This document shows, piece by piece, positions 17,101 to 24,308 of a DNA stretch of 64,000 nt (its first letter is position 1; the number at the start of each line of letters is the position of its first letter). The stretch is from Actinomadura rudentiformis (GTDB lineage Bacteria; Actinomycetota; Actinomycetes; Streptosporangiales; Streptosporangiaceae). The stretch spans positions 124,001 through 188,000 of the forward strand of contig NZ_WBMT01000006.1 of NCBI RefSeq assembly GCF_008923185.1, read 5' to 3'. A program made the position numbers and the translations under genes. Under the pieces are notes generated by a model that worked only from the letters and a program-made list of their open reading frames with translations, made no database searches and had not been told where the DNA came from.

Positions 17101-17316
17101 ACCGAGGACGAGAAGCGCTCGCAGCTCGACCGGGTGCGAGGCTTCCAGCAGCGGCACCGCGACGACGCCGAGAGCGCCCTCGCCGCGCTGAAGGAGGCGG
17201 CGCGCTCGGGCGACAACGTGTTCGCCGTCCTGCTGGACGCGGCGCGGGTCTGCAGCCTCCAGCAGATCACCGACGCGTTCTTCGAGGTCGGCGGGCAGTA
17301 CCGGCGGAACGTATGA
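14125..17316 (+). CDS. icmF: Fused isobutyryl-CoA mutase with GTPase chaperone domain
   Basis: 1063 residues. IcmF fuses three parts: an N-terminal B12-binding domain (about 1-150, with [20 protein letters not shown] carrying the cobalt-ligand His), a MeaB-like G-protein domain (about 185-400, P-loop [12 protein letters not shown] near 192, VAINKFERR), and a C-terminal acyl-CoA mutase barrel (about 520-1063, [20 protein letters not shown]). It interconverts isobutyryl-CoA and n-butyryl-CoA using adenosylcobalamin, and GTP hydrolysis loads and protects the cofactor. It links valine or branched acyl-CoA catabolism to straight-chain precursors. Pivalyl-CoA is another known family substrate. Control by the divergent MarR protein is likely. 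Confidence 0.96.
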   Translation: [1063 protein letters not shown]

Positions 17317-17329
17317 CGGGTGCCCGGCG

Positions 17330-18052
17330 GTGACGAGGGTGAGCAGGGTCGTCTCGATCGTGCCGTCCCTGACGGAGACGGTCGCCGAGACGGCCCCCGG
17401 CCTGCTGGTGGGGGCGACGGACTGGTGCACCCACCCGGCCGGTCTCGACGTGGAGCGGGTCCGCGGCACCAAGAACCCCGACATCGAACGGATCGTGGCG
17501 CTGAAGCCGGACGTCGTCCTCGGCAACACCGAGGAGAACCGCGCCGTCGACATCGAGGCCCTGCGTGCGGCGGGCATCCGGGTCTGGATGACCGAGATCC
17601 GGACCGTTGACGAGGCGCTGGTGTCGCTCCGCCGGATGCTCACCGAGGCCTGCGGGCTGGACGCCCCGGGCTGGCTGGACGACGCCGCCCGCGCCTGGGA
17701 CTTCCCGCCGCCCGCCCGGCGGGTGCGAGCCGCCGTTCCGATCTGGCGGCGACCCTGGATGGTCGTGGGCCGCGACACGTTCACCGGGGACGTGCTCTCC
17801 CGCCTGGGTGTCGACAACGTCCACGCGGATCATCCGGAGCGGTACCCGAAGATCCCCCTGAACGAGATCGTGGCGTCGAAGCCCGACCTGGTCGTTCTGC
17901 CGGACGAGCCCTACCGGTTCACAGCGGACGACGGGCCGGAGTGTTTTCCCGGGACTCCGTGCGCCCTCGTCGACGGCCGCCTGCTCACCTGGTACGGGCC
18001 GTCACTGGTGGCGGCGCCGCGGGCGCTGGCCACCGCACTCGACGTGCTGTGA
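17330..18052 (+). CDS. BtuF-like helical-backbone metal/cobalamin receptor lacking a signal peptide
   Basis: 240 residues of the periplasmic-binding-protein type 2 fold used for cobalamin and siderophores: VVSIVPSLTETVAETAPGLL, IERIVALKPDVVLGNTEENR, then LNEIVASKPDLVVLPDEPYR. It starts at the first core strand, with no Sec signal or lipobox, and no permease or ATPase follows. The GTG start lies 14 bases after the icmF stop, so it is probably cotranscribed with this B12-dependent mutase. A cytosolic cobalamin-binding role is suggested by context but not shown. It could also be a metal or corrinoid sensor. Confidence 0.8.
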   Translation: MTRVSRVVSIVPSLTETVAETAPGLLVGATDWCTHPAGLDVERVRGTKNPDIERIVALKPDVVLGNTEENRAVDIEALRAAGIRVWMTEIRTVDEALVSLRRMLTEACGLDAPGWLDDAARAWDFPPPARRVRAAVPIWRRPWMVVGRDTFTGDVLSRLGVDNVHADHPERYPKIPLNEIVASKPDLVVLPDEPYRFTADDGPECFPGTPCALVDGRLLTWYGPSLVAAPRALATALDVL

Positions 18053-18065
18053 TACCAAGGAGTAC

Positions 18066-19175
18066 ATGATCGGCTTCGCTCGCCCCCTCGCCCGGCGCTG
18101 GGAAGTGATCGTTCCGGTGCTGGCGATGGTGGCGCTGGTGCCGACCTGGGGCCGGGACCTGCCCGGGCCGGTGGTGGCCGTGGTGGCGCTGCTGCTGGCG
18201 GGCTCGGTCCTGGCGGCCGTGCACCACGCCGAGGTCGTGGCCCACCGGGTGGGCGAGCCCTTCGGCTCCCTCGTGCTCGCCGTGGCCGTCACCGTCATCG
18301 AGGTGGCGCTCATCGTCAGCCTCATGGTCTCGGCGGACGGCAAGTCCGCCACGCTGGCGCGCGACACCGTGTTCGCCGCGGTGATGATCACCTGTAACGG
18401 CATCGTCGGGCTGTCCTTGCTGGTGGCGACCCTGCGGCACCGGGTGGCGGTCTTCAACGCGGAGGGCACCGGCGGCGCGCTCGCCACCGTCGCCACGCTG
18501 GCCACGGTGTGCCTGGTCTTGCCGACCTTCACCACCAGCGCGGGCGGGCCGGTCTTCTCGCCCGGCCAGCTGGCGTTCGCGGCCGTCGCCTCACTCGCGC
18601 TCTACGGCCTGTTCGTGCTGTCGCAGACGGTCCGGCACCGCGACTACTTCCTGCCGGTCGACAAGGCGGGCGACGTCCTCCACCCCGCCGGCGCCGAGGA
18701 ACACGCGGCGGCGCCGTCCAACCGCGAGACCGTCGTCAGCCTGTCCCTGCTCCTGCTGGCGCTGGTGACCGTGGTCGGGCTGGCCAAGGTGGAGTCCCCG
18801 GTCATCGAGCGCGGCGTCGCCGACGCCGGGCTCCCGCACGCCGTCGTCGGCGTCGTCATCGCCCTGCTGGTGCTGCTGCCCGAGACGCTCGCCGCCGTAC
18901 GGGCCGCCCGCCGTGACCGCGTGCAGACCAGCCTCAACCTGGCGCTGGGCTCCTCGATGGCCAGCATCGGGCTCACCATCCCGTCCATCGCGGTCGCCTC
19001 GATCTGGCTGAGCGGCCCGCTGGAGCTCGGGCTCGGCGCCACGCACATGGTGCTGCTGGCCCTGACCGTCGTCGTGTCGACGCTGACCGTCGTCCCGGGC
19101 CGCGCCACGCTGCTCCAGGCGGGAGTGCACCTCGGCATCTTCGCCTCGTTCCTCTTCCTGGCGATCAGTCCTTAG
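18066..19175 (+). CDS. Calcium/proton antiporter, ChaA-like
   Basis: 369 residues with about 11 membrane segments of the CaCA superfamily. The two inverted cation-binding repeats are visible: GEPFGSLVLAVAVTVIEVAL (first) and LPETLAAVRAARRDRVQTSL with NLALGSSMASIGLTIP (second). The central hydrophilic loop (DKAGDVLHPAGAEEHAAAPS) is short. It probably exports Ca2+ or Na+ in exchange for protons. It begins 13 bases after the BtuF-like gene and may be in the same transcript, though no functional link is evident. Confidence 0.88.
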   Translation: MIGFARPLARRWEVIVPVLAMVALVPTWGRDLPGPVVAVVALLLAGSVLAAVHHAEVVAHRVGEPFGSLVLAVAVTVIEVALIVSLMVSADGKSATLARDTVFAAVMITCNGIVGLSLLVATLRHRVAVFNAEGTGGALATVATLATVCLVLPTFTTSAGGPVFSPGQLAFAAVASLALYGLFVLSQTVRHRDYFLPVDKAGDVLHPAGAEEHAAAPSNRETVVSLSLLLLALVTVVGLAKVESPVIERGVADAGLPHAVVGVVIALLVLLPETLAAVRAARRDRVQTSLNLALGSSMASIGLTIPSIAVASIWLSGPLELGLGATHMVLLALTVVVSTLTVVPGRATLLQAGVHLGIFASFLFLAISP

Positions 19176-19794
19176 CGGTGAACCCCTTAGTGGTGAACTC
19201 CTTGGTGGTGAACAGGGCCTGCACGCACCGGTCCACGCGGGCGTCGAGCTCGTCGACCGGCAGGCCGATCTCTCGGGCGAGCTGCTCGCGGAAGAGCGTG
19301 TAGCCGTAGATCGTCGAGGCCAGCGCGGCCTGGACCGCTTCGACGTCGCCGGTCGCCAGCTCGCCGCGGGCGGCGCTCTCGGCCAGCCGGGCCCGGCTCT
19401 CCCCGCGGTCGGGCAGGACGCGGGCCCGGTCGTCGCCGTCCAGCACCAGCAGCGTGGTGAGCACGATCGGCTCGGGACGGCGCAGGTTGGTCCAGAAGAG
19501 CCTCGACAGCCGTTCGCGCAGCGGCAGCCTGGCGGCCTCCCCGGCGTCGTCGGCGTTGGCCTTGGCGCGGTGGAACAGCGCCGACCGCAGCAGCCCGCGG
19601 CGCGAGCCGAAGTACTGGTAGACCAGCCCGCGGTTGACACCTGCCTTGTCGGCGACCTCACGCAGGTTGAGACCCGCCAGGATGCCCTCGCGGCGCAGCA
19701 GGCCGATCGCGGCGACGCGCAGCGCCTCCTCGGTCACCTCCCGGCCGCGCGGGGCACCCGGCTCGCGGGCCGGTTCGTGGGCGGGCCGGGTCAC
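19165..19794 (-). CDS. TetR-family transcriptional regulator
   Basis: 209 residues. The N-terminal helix-turn-helix is LNLREVADKAGVNRGLVYQY with FGSRRGLLRSALFHRAK following. A TetR ligand-binding domain follows. The C-terminus is a threefold repeat of five residues (FTTKE, FTTKG, FTAKD) encoded by a 15-bp tandem repeat. The GTG start overlaps the stop of the SDR gene (GTGA). It is the last gene of the acyl-CoA dehydrogenase operon and probably controls it, perhaps at the palindromes near 21765-21800. Confidence 0.85.
   Translation of the reverse strand: MTRPAHEPAREPGAPRGREVTEEALRVAAIGLLRREGILAGLNLREVADKAGVNRGLVYQYFGSRRGLLRSALFHRAKANADDAGEAARLPLRERLSRLFWTNLRRPEPIVLTTLLVLDGDDRARVLPDRGESRARLAESAARGELATGDVEAVQAALASTIYGYTLFREQLAREIGLPVDELDARVDRCVQALFTTKEFTTKGFTAKD
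19168..19212. repeat. In-frame 15-bp tandem repeat, three units
   Basis: On the minus strand the units are TTCACCACCAAGGAG, TTCACCACTAAGGGG and TTCACCGCTAAGGAC, directly before the tetR stop codon. The repeat keeps the frame and adds pentapeptides to the regulator's C-terminus, so its copy number may vary between strains. Confidence 0.8.
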
Positions 19795-20546
19795 GCTCGC
19801 GGGCCGCCCGCCACATAGATCACCTGGCCGGTCACGAACGAGGCGTCGTCGCTCACCAGGAACGCGACCGTGCCGGCGATGTCCGCGGGAACGCCGACCC
19901 GGCGCACCGGGATCTGCTCGGCCGCGGCGCGCTTGAACTCCTCGAAGTCCACGCCCATCCGCGCCGCGGTCGCGGCCGTCATCTCGGTGGCGATGAAGCC
20001 GGGGGCGATCGCGTTGGCGGTCACCCCGAACTTCCCGAGCTCGATCGCGAGGGTCTTGGTGAACCCCTGCAGACCGGCCTTGGCCGCCGAATAGTTGGCC
20101 TGGCCGCGGTTGCCGAGCGCCGACACCGAGGACAGGTTGACGATGCGGCCCCAGCCCGCGTTCGTCATGTGGGCCTGGACCGCCCGGCTCATGAGGAACG
20201 CGCCGCGCAGGTGGACGGACATGACCGAGTCCCAGTCGTCGTCGGTCATCTTGAACAACATGTTGTCGCGGATGATCCCGGCGTTGTTCACCAGCACCAG
20301 CGGCGGACCGAGCTCGTCGGCGACACGGGCGACCGCCGCCTCGACGCGCGTCGAGTCCGCGACGTCCACGCCCACCGCGATGGCGCGCCCCCCGGCCGCC
20401 GCGATGTCTTCGAGGGTGCCCGCGCAGGCGGCCTCGTCGAGATCGCAGACGGCGACGGCGAAGCCTTCCCGCGCGAGCCGTACCGCCGTGGCGGCGCCGA
20501 TCCCGCGCGCCGCTCCGGTGACGATGGCGACCTTGGACCCGGTCAT
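19791..20546 (-). CDS. Short-chain dehydrogenase/reductase (FabG-like)
   Basis: 251 residues of the classical SDR type. The cofactor motif is VAIVTGAARGIGAATAVRLA, NNAG is followed by IIRDNMLFKM, and the catalytic Ser-Tyr-Lys set is in NLSSVSALGNRGQANYSAAK. It ends VTGQVIYVAGGPRA. The acidic residue after the second strand (VCDLDEAACA) favours NAD+. Within an operon with an acyl-CoA dehydrogenase, a 3-hydroxyacyl-CoA dehydrogenase or 3-ketoacyl reductase role is likely (inference). The gene overlaps tetR by 4 bases and lies 33 bases after the acyl-CoA dehydrogenase gene. Confidence 0.88.
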   Translation of the reverse strand: MTGSKVAIVTGAARGIGAATAVRLAREGFAVAVCDLDEAACAGTLEDIAAAGGRAIAVGVDVADSTRVEAAVARVADELGPPLVLVNNAGIIRDNMLFKMTDDDWDSVMSVHLRGAFLMSRAVQAHMTNAGWGRIVNLSSVSALGNRGQANYSAAKAGLQGFTKTLAIELGKFGVTANAIAPGFIATEMTAATAARMGVDFEEFKRAAAEQIPVRRVGVPADIAGTVAFLVSDDASFVTGQVIYVAGGPRA

Positions 20547-20579
20547 GTCGGTTCCTCCCTGAGGGCTTCGCGACCGGCG

Positions 20580-21731
20580 TCAGACGCCGAGCTGCTTGGC
20601 GATGATGGTCTTCAGCACTTCGCTCGTGCCGCCGTAGATGCGGCTGACGCGGGCGTCGGTGTAGAGCCGGGCGATGGGGTACTCGAGGATGTAGCCGTAG
20701 CCGCCGTGCAGCTGCAGGCACTTGTCGACGACCCGGGCCTGGACCTCGGTGCAGAACAGCTTGGTCTTGGCCGCGTCGGCGGGGGTGAGCTCGCCGAGGT
20801 CGTGCGCGTCCATGGCGCGGTCGACCAGCGAACGGGCCGCCTCCACCTCGGTGTCGCACTCGGCCAGCACGAACTTGGTGTTCTGGAACGAGGCGACGGA
20901 CTTGCCGAACACCGTGCGGTCCTTCACGTAGGCCATGGCGAACTCGACCGCGGCGGCCGCCGACGCGTACGACTGCACCGCGATGGCCAGCCGCTCCTCG
21001 GCCAGGTTGTGCGCGAGGTACTCGAAACCGCGGCCCTCCTCGCCGAGGAGGTTCTCCACCGGCACCCGCACGTCGGTGAACGACAGCTCGGCGGTGTCGG
21101 AGGTGCGCAGGCCGATCTTCTCGAGCTTGCGGCCGACCGAGTAACCCTCGCTCTTGGTGTCCACGCACAGGATCGACAGGCCGGCGCGGCGGTTCTCCGG
21201 GGTGGCGGGGGAGGTGCGCGCCACGACCAGGCACATGTCCGCGAGCACGCCGCCGGTGATGAAGGTCTTCGCGCCGTTGAGGATGTAGTGGTCGCCGTCG
21301 CGCTTGGCGGTGGTCTGCATGCCCGCGAGGTCGGAGCCGGTGCCGGGCTCGGTCATCGCGATCGCGGTCATCATGTCGCCGGAGACGAAGCCGGGCAGCC
21401 AGCGCTTCTTCTGCTCCTCGGTGCCGTACGCGAGCAGGTACGGCAGGACGAGGTTGACGTGCACGGTGGTGGCGCCGAAGTTCACGCCCTGGCGAGCGCA
21501 CTCCTCGGAGATGACGGCGGCGTACTTGAAGCTGGTCTCGCCCGCGCCGCCGTACTCCTCGGGCACAGTGATGCCGAAGACGCCCAGCTCGCCCAGCTTG
21601 TTGTAGAACTCCCGGGGCGGGTGGCCGGCCTCCTCCCACTCGGGGAAGACGGGCACGACCTCGGCCTCGATGAAGTCCCGGATGGTCTCCCGGAACGCCT
21701 CATGGTCCTCGTTGAACACCGTACGGCGCAT
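20580..21731 (-). CDS. Acyl-CoA dehydrogenase, long-chain/isovaleryl type active site
   Basis: 383 residues. The N-terminal helical domain is MRRTVFNEDHEAFRETIRDF, the middle strand domain contains AIAMTEPGTGSDLAGMQTTA, and the C-terminal helical domain contains LQLHGGYGYILEYPIARLYT. The flavoenzyme forms a trans-2-enoyl-CoA in fatty or branched acid oxidation and passes electrons to ETF. The position used for the catalytic Glu in medium-chain enzymes is Gly here (IYGGTSEV). A Glu in AAAVEFAMAYVKDR (about residue 262) matches the alternative location of long-chain and isovaleryl enzymes. It is the first gene of the operon with the SDR and tetR. Confidence 0.93.
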   Translation of the reverse strand: MRRTVFNEDHEAFRETIRDFIEAEVVPVFPEWEEAGHPPREFYNKLGELGVFGITVPEEYGGAGETSFKYAAVISEECARQGVNFGATTVHVNLVLPYLLAYGTEEQKKRWLPGFVSGDMMTAIAMTEPGTGSDLAGMQTTAKRDGDHYILNGAKTFITGGVLADMCLVVARTSPATPENRRAGLSILCVDTKSEGYSVGRKLEKIGLRTSDTAELSFTDVRVPVENLLGEEGRGFEYLAHNLAEERLAIAVQSYASAAAAVEFAMAYVKDRTVFGKSVASFQNTKFVLAECDTEVEAARSLVDRAMDAHDLGELTPADAAKTKLFCTEVQARVVDKCLQLHGGYGYILEYPIARLYTDARVSRIYGGTSEVLKTIIAKQLGV

Positions 21732-21764
21732 GGCGCGCCCCTTTCATCCACGTCATCGGCGATC

Positions 21765-21800
21765 TAGCGGAACGCTAAGTTTCCTCGAATCTGATTCTAG
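21765..21800. promoter_or_regulatory. Palindromes upstream of the acyl-CoA dehydrogenase operon
   Basis: TAGCGGAACGCTA (21765-21777) is a 5-3-5 palindrome. CTCGAATCTGATTCTAG (21784-21800) is a 17-bp near-palindrome with perfect core GAATC-T-GATTC and one mismatched pair further out. Both lie within 70 bases of the dehydrogenase start. They are candidate sites for the TetR protein encoded at the end of the operon. Confidence 0.55.
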
Positions 21801-21866
21801 TTTCAACTCCGCCGATGAAGAACTCCGCCGATGAAGAACCGCTGACCGTGCTGAGTGGCCGGGTGC

Positions 21867-23771
21867 TCAGCAGTCCGGGGCGCAGACCCTCCGCGCGACG
21901 GCCTGGAGGAACTTCTGCTGGACCTCGTCGGGCGTATCGGCGATGAGGACGTCGCCCCGGGTCGCCTCGGCGATCTGCCGGAGCGCGCCCGCGTCCACAC
22001 CCTTGCCGTACCCGTACATGAACACCAGGACCGGCCTCTCCGGATCGACCTCCCGGCGCAGCGCGTCCAGGGTCGCCCGCAGCGACGGGCCGCCCGGGTC
22101 GTCGTTCTTGCCGTCGGTCCAGAGCAGCACCGAGTTGACGAACTCGGGTTTGTAGGACCGCTTCATCGTCCGGTACGCCGCAAGGATCGTGTCGTACAGA
22201 CCGGTGTCGCCGTTCTCCTTGGGGCGTATCTGGGCGAACGCGCTCAGGATGAGCTGGCGGCGGGTGGCCGAGCCGAGCCGTTCGCCGAGCGGGCCCACGC
22301 CGACCAGCTCGCGCCAGTCCTGGCCGTTCTGCAGGTCCGTGGAGAACACCCATTGGCCGAGTTCGGTGTCGTCTGGCAGCAGCGCCAGTCCCTGCTGCGC
22401 AGTCCGCACGGTCGACTGCAGGCGGGTGATGCCGGGTGCGACCTCGTCCTCCATCGAGCCGGAGACGTCGATGATGCTCAGCATGCGGATGCTGAGCGAC
22501 AGCCGGGCCCAGGCCTGCATGGTCCTCTGCACCTCGGTGGGCGCCGGCGGCGGGAGCACGCGGGGCGGACGTGGATCGAGGCCGGTCTTCTCGCTGAACG
22601 AGCCGGGGGCCACGCCGCCGGGCGTGCGGAATCCGCGTTCACGGAGATCGTCTTGCGTGGGCCTGGCGGTGAGCGCCGAGGTGAGCAGGCGGCTCGCCCG
22701 CTCCCGCACGCCGTCCTGGCCGAGGACGAGAACCGGGTGGTCCATCGTGAGCGTGCCCTCGGACGGATAGAGCGCGACCGCGGGCTCGCCGGGACCGCGC
22801 ACGTTGTACTCGTGCACGGCCTGCTCGGGCGCCAGGGCGACCGGATACCGGCCCTGCCGGTCACGGCGGAACGAGGCGAATCCGGCCTTGACCGACGGTG
22901 ACACGCCCTCCCGGACCGCCCGGGCGACTCCGGTGAACGAGGCGGTCCCCTTGGGTGAGCGGGCCTGCAGTGCGTTGGCCAGCAGGAGGGTGGCCATTCC
23001 CGGACCCGTGCGGTTCGGATCAGGGACCTGGAGTTTCACCAGCCCTGCCGGGATCGCGGCATTGCCTGGGGCCGCCGCGCTTCCGGAAGCGGCCTTGAGG
23101 AGGTCGGCCCACGATGGCTGAGTGCCCTGGCCCTTGAGCTGCGCCGCGAGCGTGCGTGGCGCGGCCACGACGAGCGGGCTGGCGGCCAGCGAACCCAGCG
23201 GGGTGATCCGGGTCTGCCCGGTCGACCTGGACGCGGCCTGGGCCGGGCCGATCCACAGCGAGGAGTCGGGGATCCAGACGTCGGGGCGCCGGGTGACCCC
23301 GGCGACGCCCCGGCCGGACAGCAGCGTGGCGACCGCGACCGGCTCGGTGACCGTGACCTCCGCCCGGACGCACCTCCCGCTGACCGTGTCGTTCGCGTCG
23401 TTGAGGCGGCCCGCGGCGGCGGTGACGGCCGGGGCGACGCCGGGCTCCGCGGCCACGTTCAGCGTGACGGCGTCATCCCCGCCGCATCCGCTGCCGGAGG
23501 CGAACGCGTACACCCCGAAGGCCGCCAGGAGCGTGAGCCCGATCGCGCCTGCCAGCGGGCCGATCAGCAGGCCGCGTCCCCGCCGGGGCCTTGGCGGGAG
23601 AGCGTGGCTCCCGCCGCCGCTGTCACGCCCGTGCCGCGGTGATCTCGTCGCCTCCGGTGCTGGGGAATCCTGTGGACGCCAGGACGGCGGGGGCGGCTGG
23701 AGAGCCGGCCCTCTCGCCTGCCGTGGGGAGTCCCTGGGCAACCATTCGGGCACATCACCGCGTTCGCTCAT
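21867..23771 (-). CDS. Membrane-anchored solute-binding plus von Willebrand A domain protein
   Basis: 634 residues. A proline-rich cytosolic N-terminus (1-65) precedes a membrane helix (LLIGPLAGAIGLTLLAAFGV, about 68-90), then an extracellular part resembling a type 2 solute-binding protein (about 100-385). A VWA domain (about 420-620) begins IRMLSIIDVSGSMEDEVAPG with an intact DxSxS metal site. Two Cys close the C-terminus (CAPDC). The binding-protein plus VWA arrangement recurs in actinobacteria with unknown function, probably adhesive or in surface complexes. It stands alone. A palindrome lies 49 bases upstream of the start. Confidence 0.8.
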   Translation of the reverse strand: MSERGDVPEWLPRDSPRQARGPALQPPPPSWRPQDSPAPEATRSPRHGRDSGGGSHALPPRPRRGRGLLIGPLAGAIGLTLLAAFGVYAFASGSGCGGDDAVTLNVAAEPGVAPAVTAAAGRLNDANDTVSGRCVRAEVTVTEPVAVATLLSGRGVAGVTRRPDVWIPDSSLWIGPAQAASRSTGQTRITPLGSLAASPLVVAAPRTLAAQLKGQGTQPSWADLLKAASGSAAAPGNAAIPAGLVKLQVPDPNRTGPGMATLLLANALQARSPKGTASFTGVARAVREGVSPSVKAGFASFRRDRQGRYPVALAPEQAVHEYNVRGPGEPAVALYPSEGTLTMDHPVLVLGQDGVRERASRLLTSALTARPTQDDLRERGFRTPGGVAPGSFSEKTGLDPRPPRVLPPPAPTEVQRTMQAWARLSLSIRMLSIIDVSGSMEDEVAPGITRLQSTVRTAQQGLALLPDDTELGQWVFSTDLQNGQDWRELVGVGPLGERLGSATRRQLILSAFAQIRPKENGDTGLYDTILAAYRTMKRSYKPEFVNSVLLWTDGKNDDPGGPSLRATLDALRREVDPERPVLVFMYGYGKGVDAGALRQIAEATRGDVLIADTPDEVQQKFLQAVARRVCAPDC

Positions 23772-24308
23772 GACCCCTTCTCCGATTCAGGCCGGCATGA
23801 CAGCCGCCAATGCCGACGGTGAGACAGATCAACAATCTGTCTCAGGGATGCGTGCGTGTGATGTTCGCCTCACCCCCCGCAGCCGTCAAGCGGTATGTGG
23901 CAAATGACGTGAACCACCGGATCGGCCCCAGAAGAGGTGGATTTCGGTCCGTGGCCGGACCAGGCCAGCGCCGGGGACTTGCCATGAAGGTGCGAAAATG
24001 CGGGTCCCGTGGCGCCGCCCAGTGATCCGCGGATGGAAAGCCTGGTCCGCGAGTCATGCCGGGGTCTCGGGAGGGTCTGTCAGAGTCAAAGCCAAGCTCT
24101 GCGGTCAGTCATCACGGCAATGTGCCTGTACGACGGCTCAGCGGCGGTCAGAGGGCCTCAGGGGGCAGGAGAAGCCGGAGATGGACCACGGAGGGGAGCT
24201 CGCACAGCTGGCGTCAGAGGGACCAAGGCGCCCGTCGTCGGCGGGCCGGATTCCGCCTACCGGACGGCAATCATGCCTGGTCAGAGGCCAGATTGAAGGT
24301 CAGGGAAA
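23772..24308. other. Intergenic region of about 540 bases without a supported gene
   Basis: The stretch between the VWA gene start and the sRNA terminator holds one clear element, the inverted repeat at 23820-23844. The rest has scattered GGTCAGAG-type words (for example near 24150 and 24280) and short open frames without a Shine-Dalgarno sequence or protein-like composition. I see no gene here. Confidence 0.6.
23820..23844. promoter_or_regulatory. Perfect 10-bp inverted repeat upstream of the VWA gene
   Basis: TGAGACAGAT (23820-23829) and ATCTGTCTCA (23835-23844) are separated by CAACA. The site is 49 bases upstream of the VWA gene's ATG (minus strand). It could be an operator or a leader hairpin. 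There is no T-run to support termination and no regulator gene is adjacent. Confidence 0.5.

Noticed and set aside
14086..17817. 1243-codon open frame antisense to icmF
   Set aside because: A consequence of high GC codon usage; low-complexity Arg/Gly/Val-rich translation without motifs, while the opposite frame encodes an intact mutase.
23998..24308. Short open frames in the long gap downstream of the sRNA
   Set aside because: No Shine-Dalgarno, no conserved motifs, and overlapping frames in both strands; composition looks non-coding.
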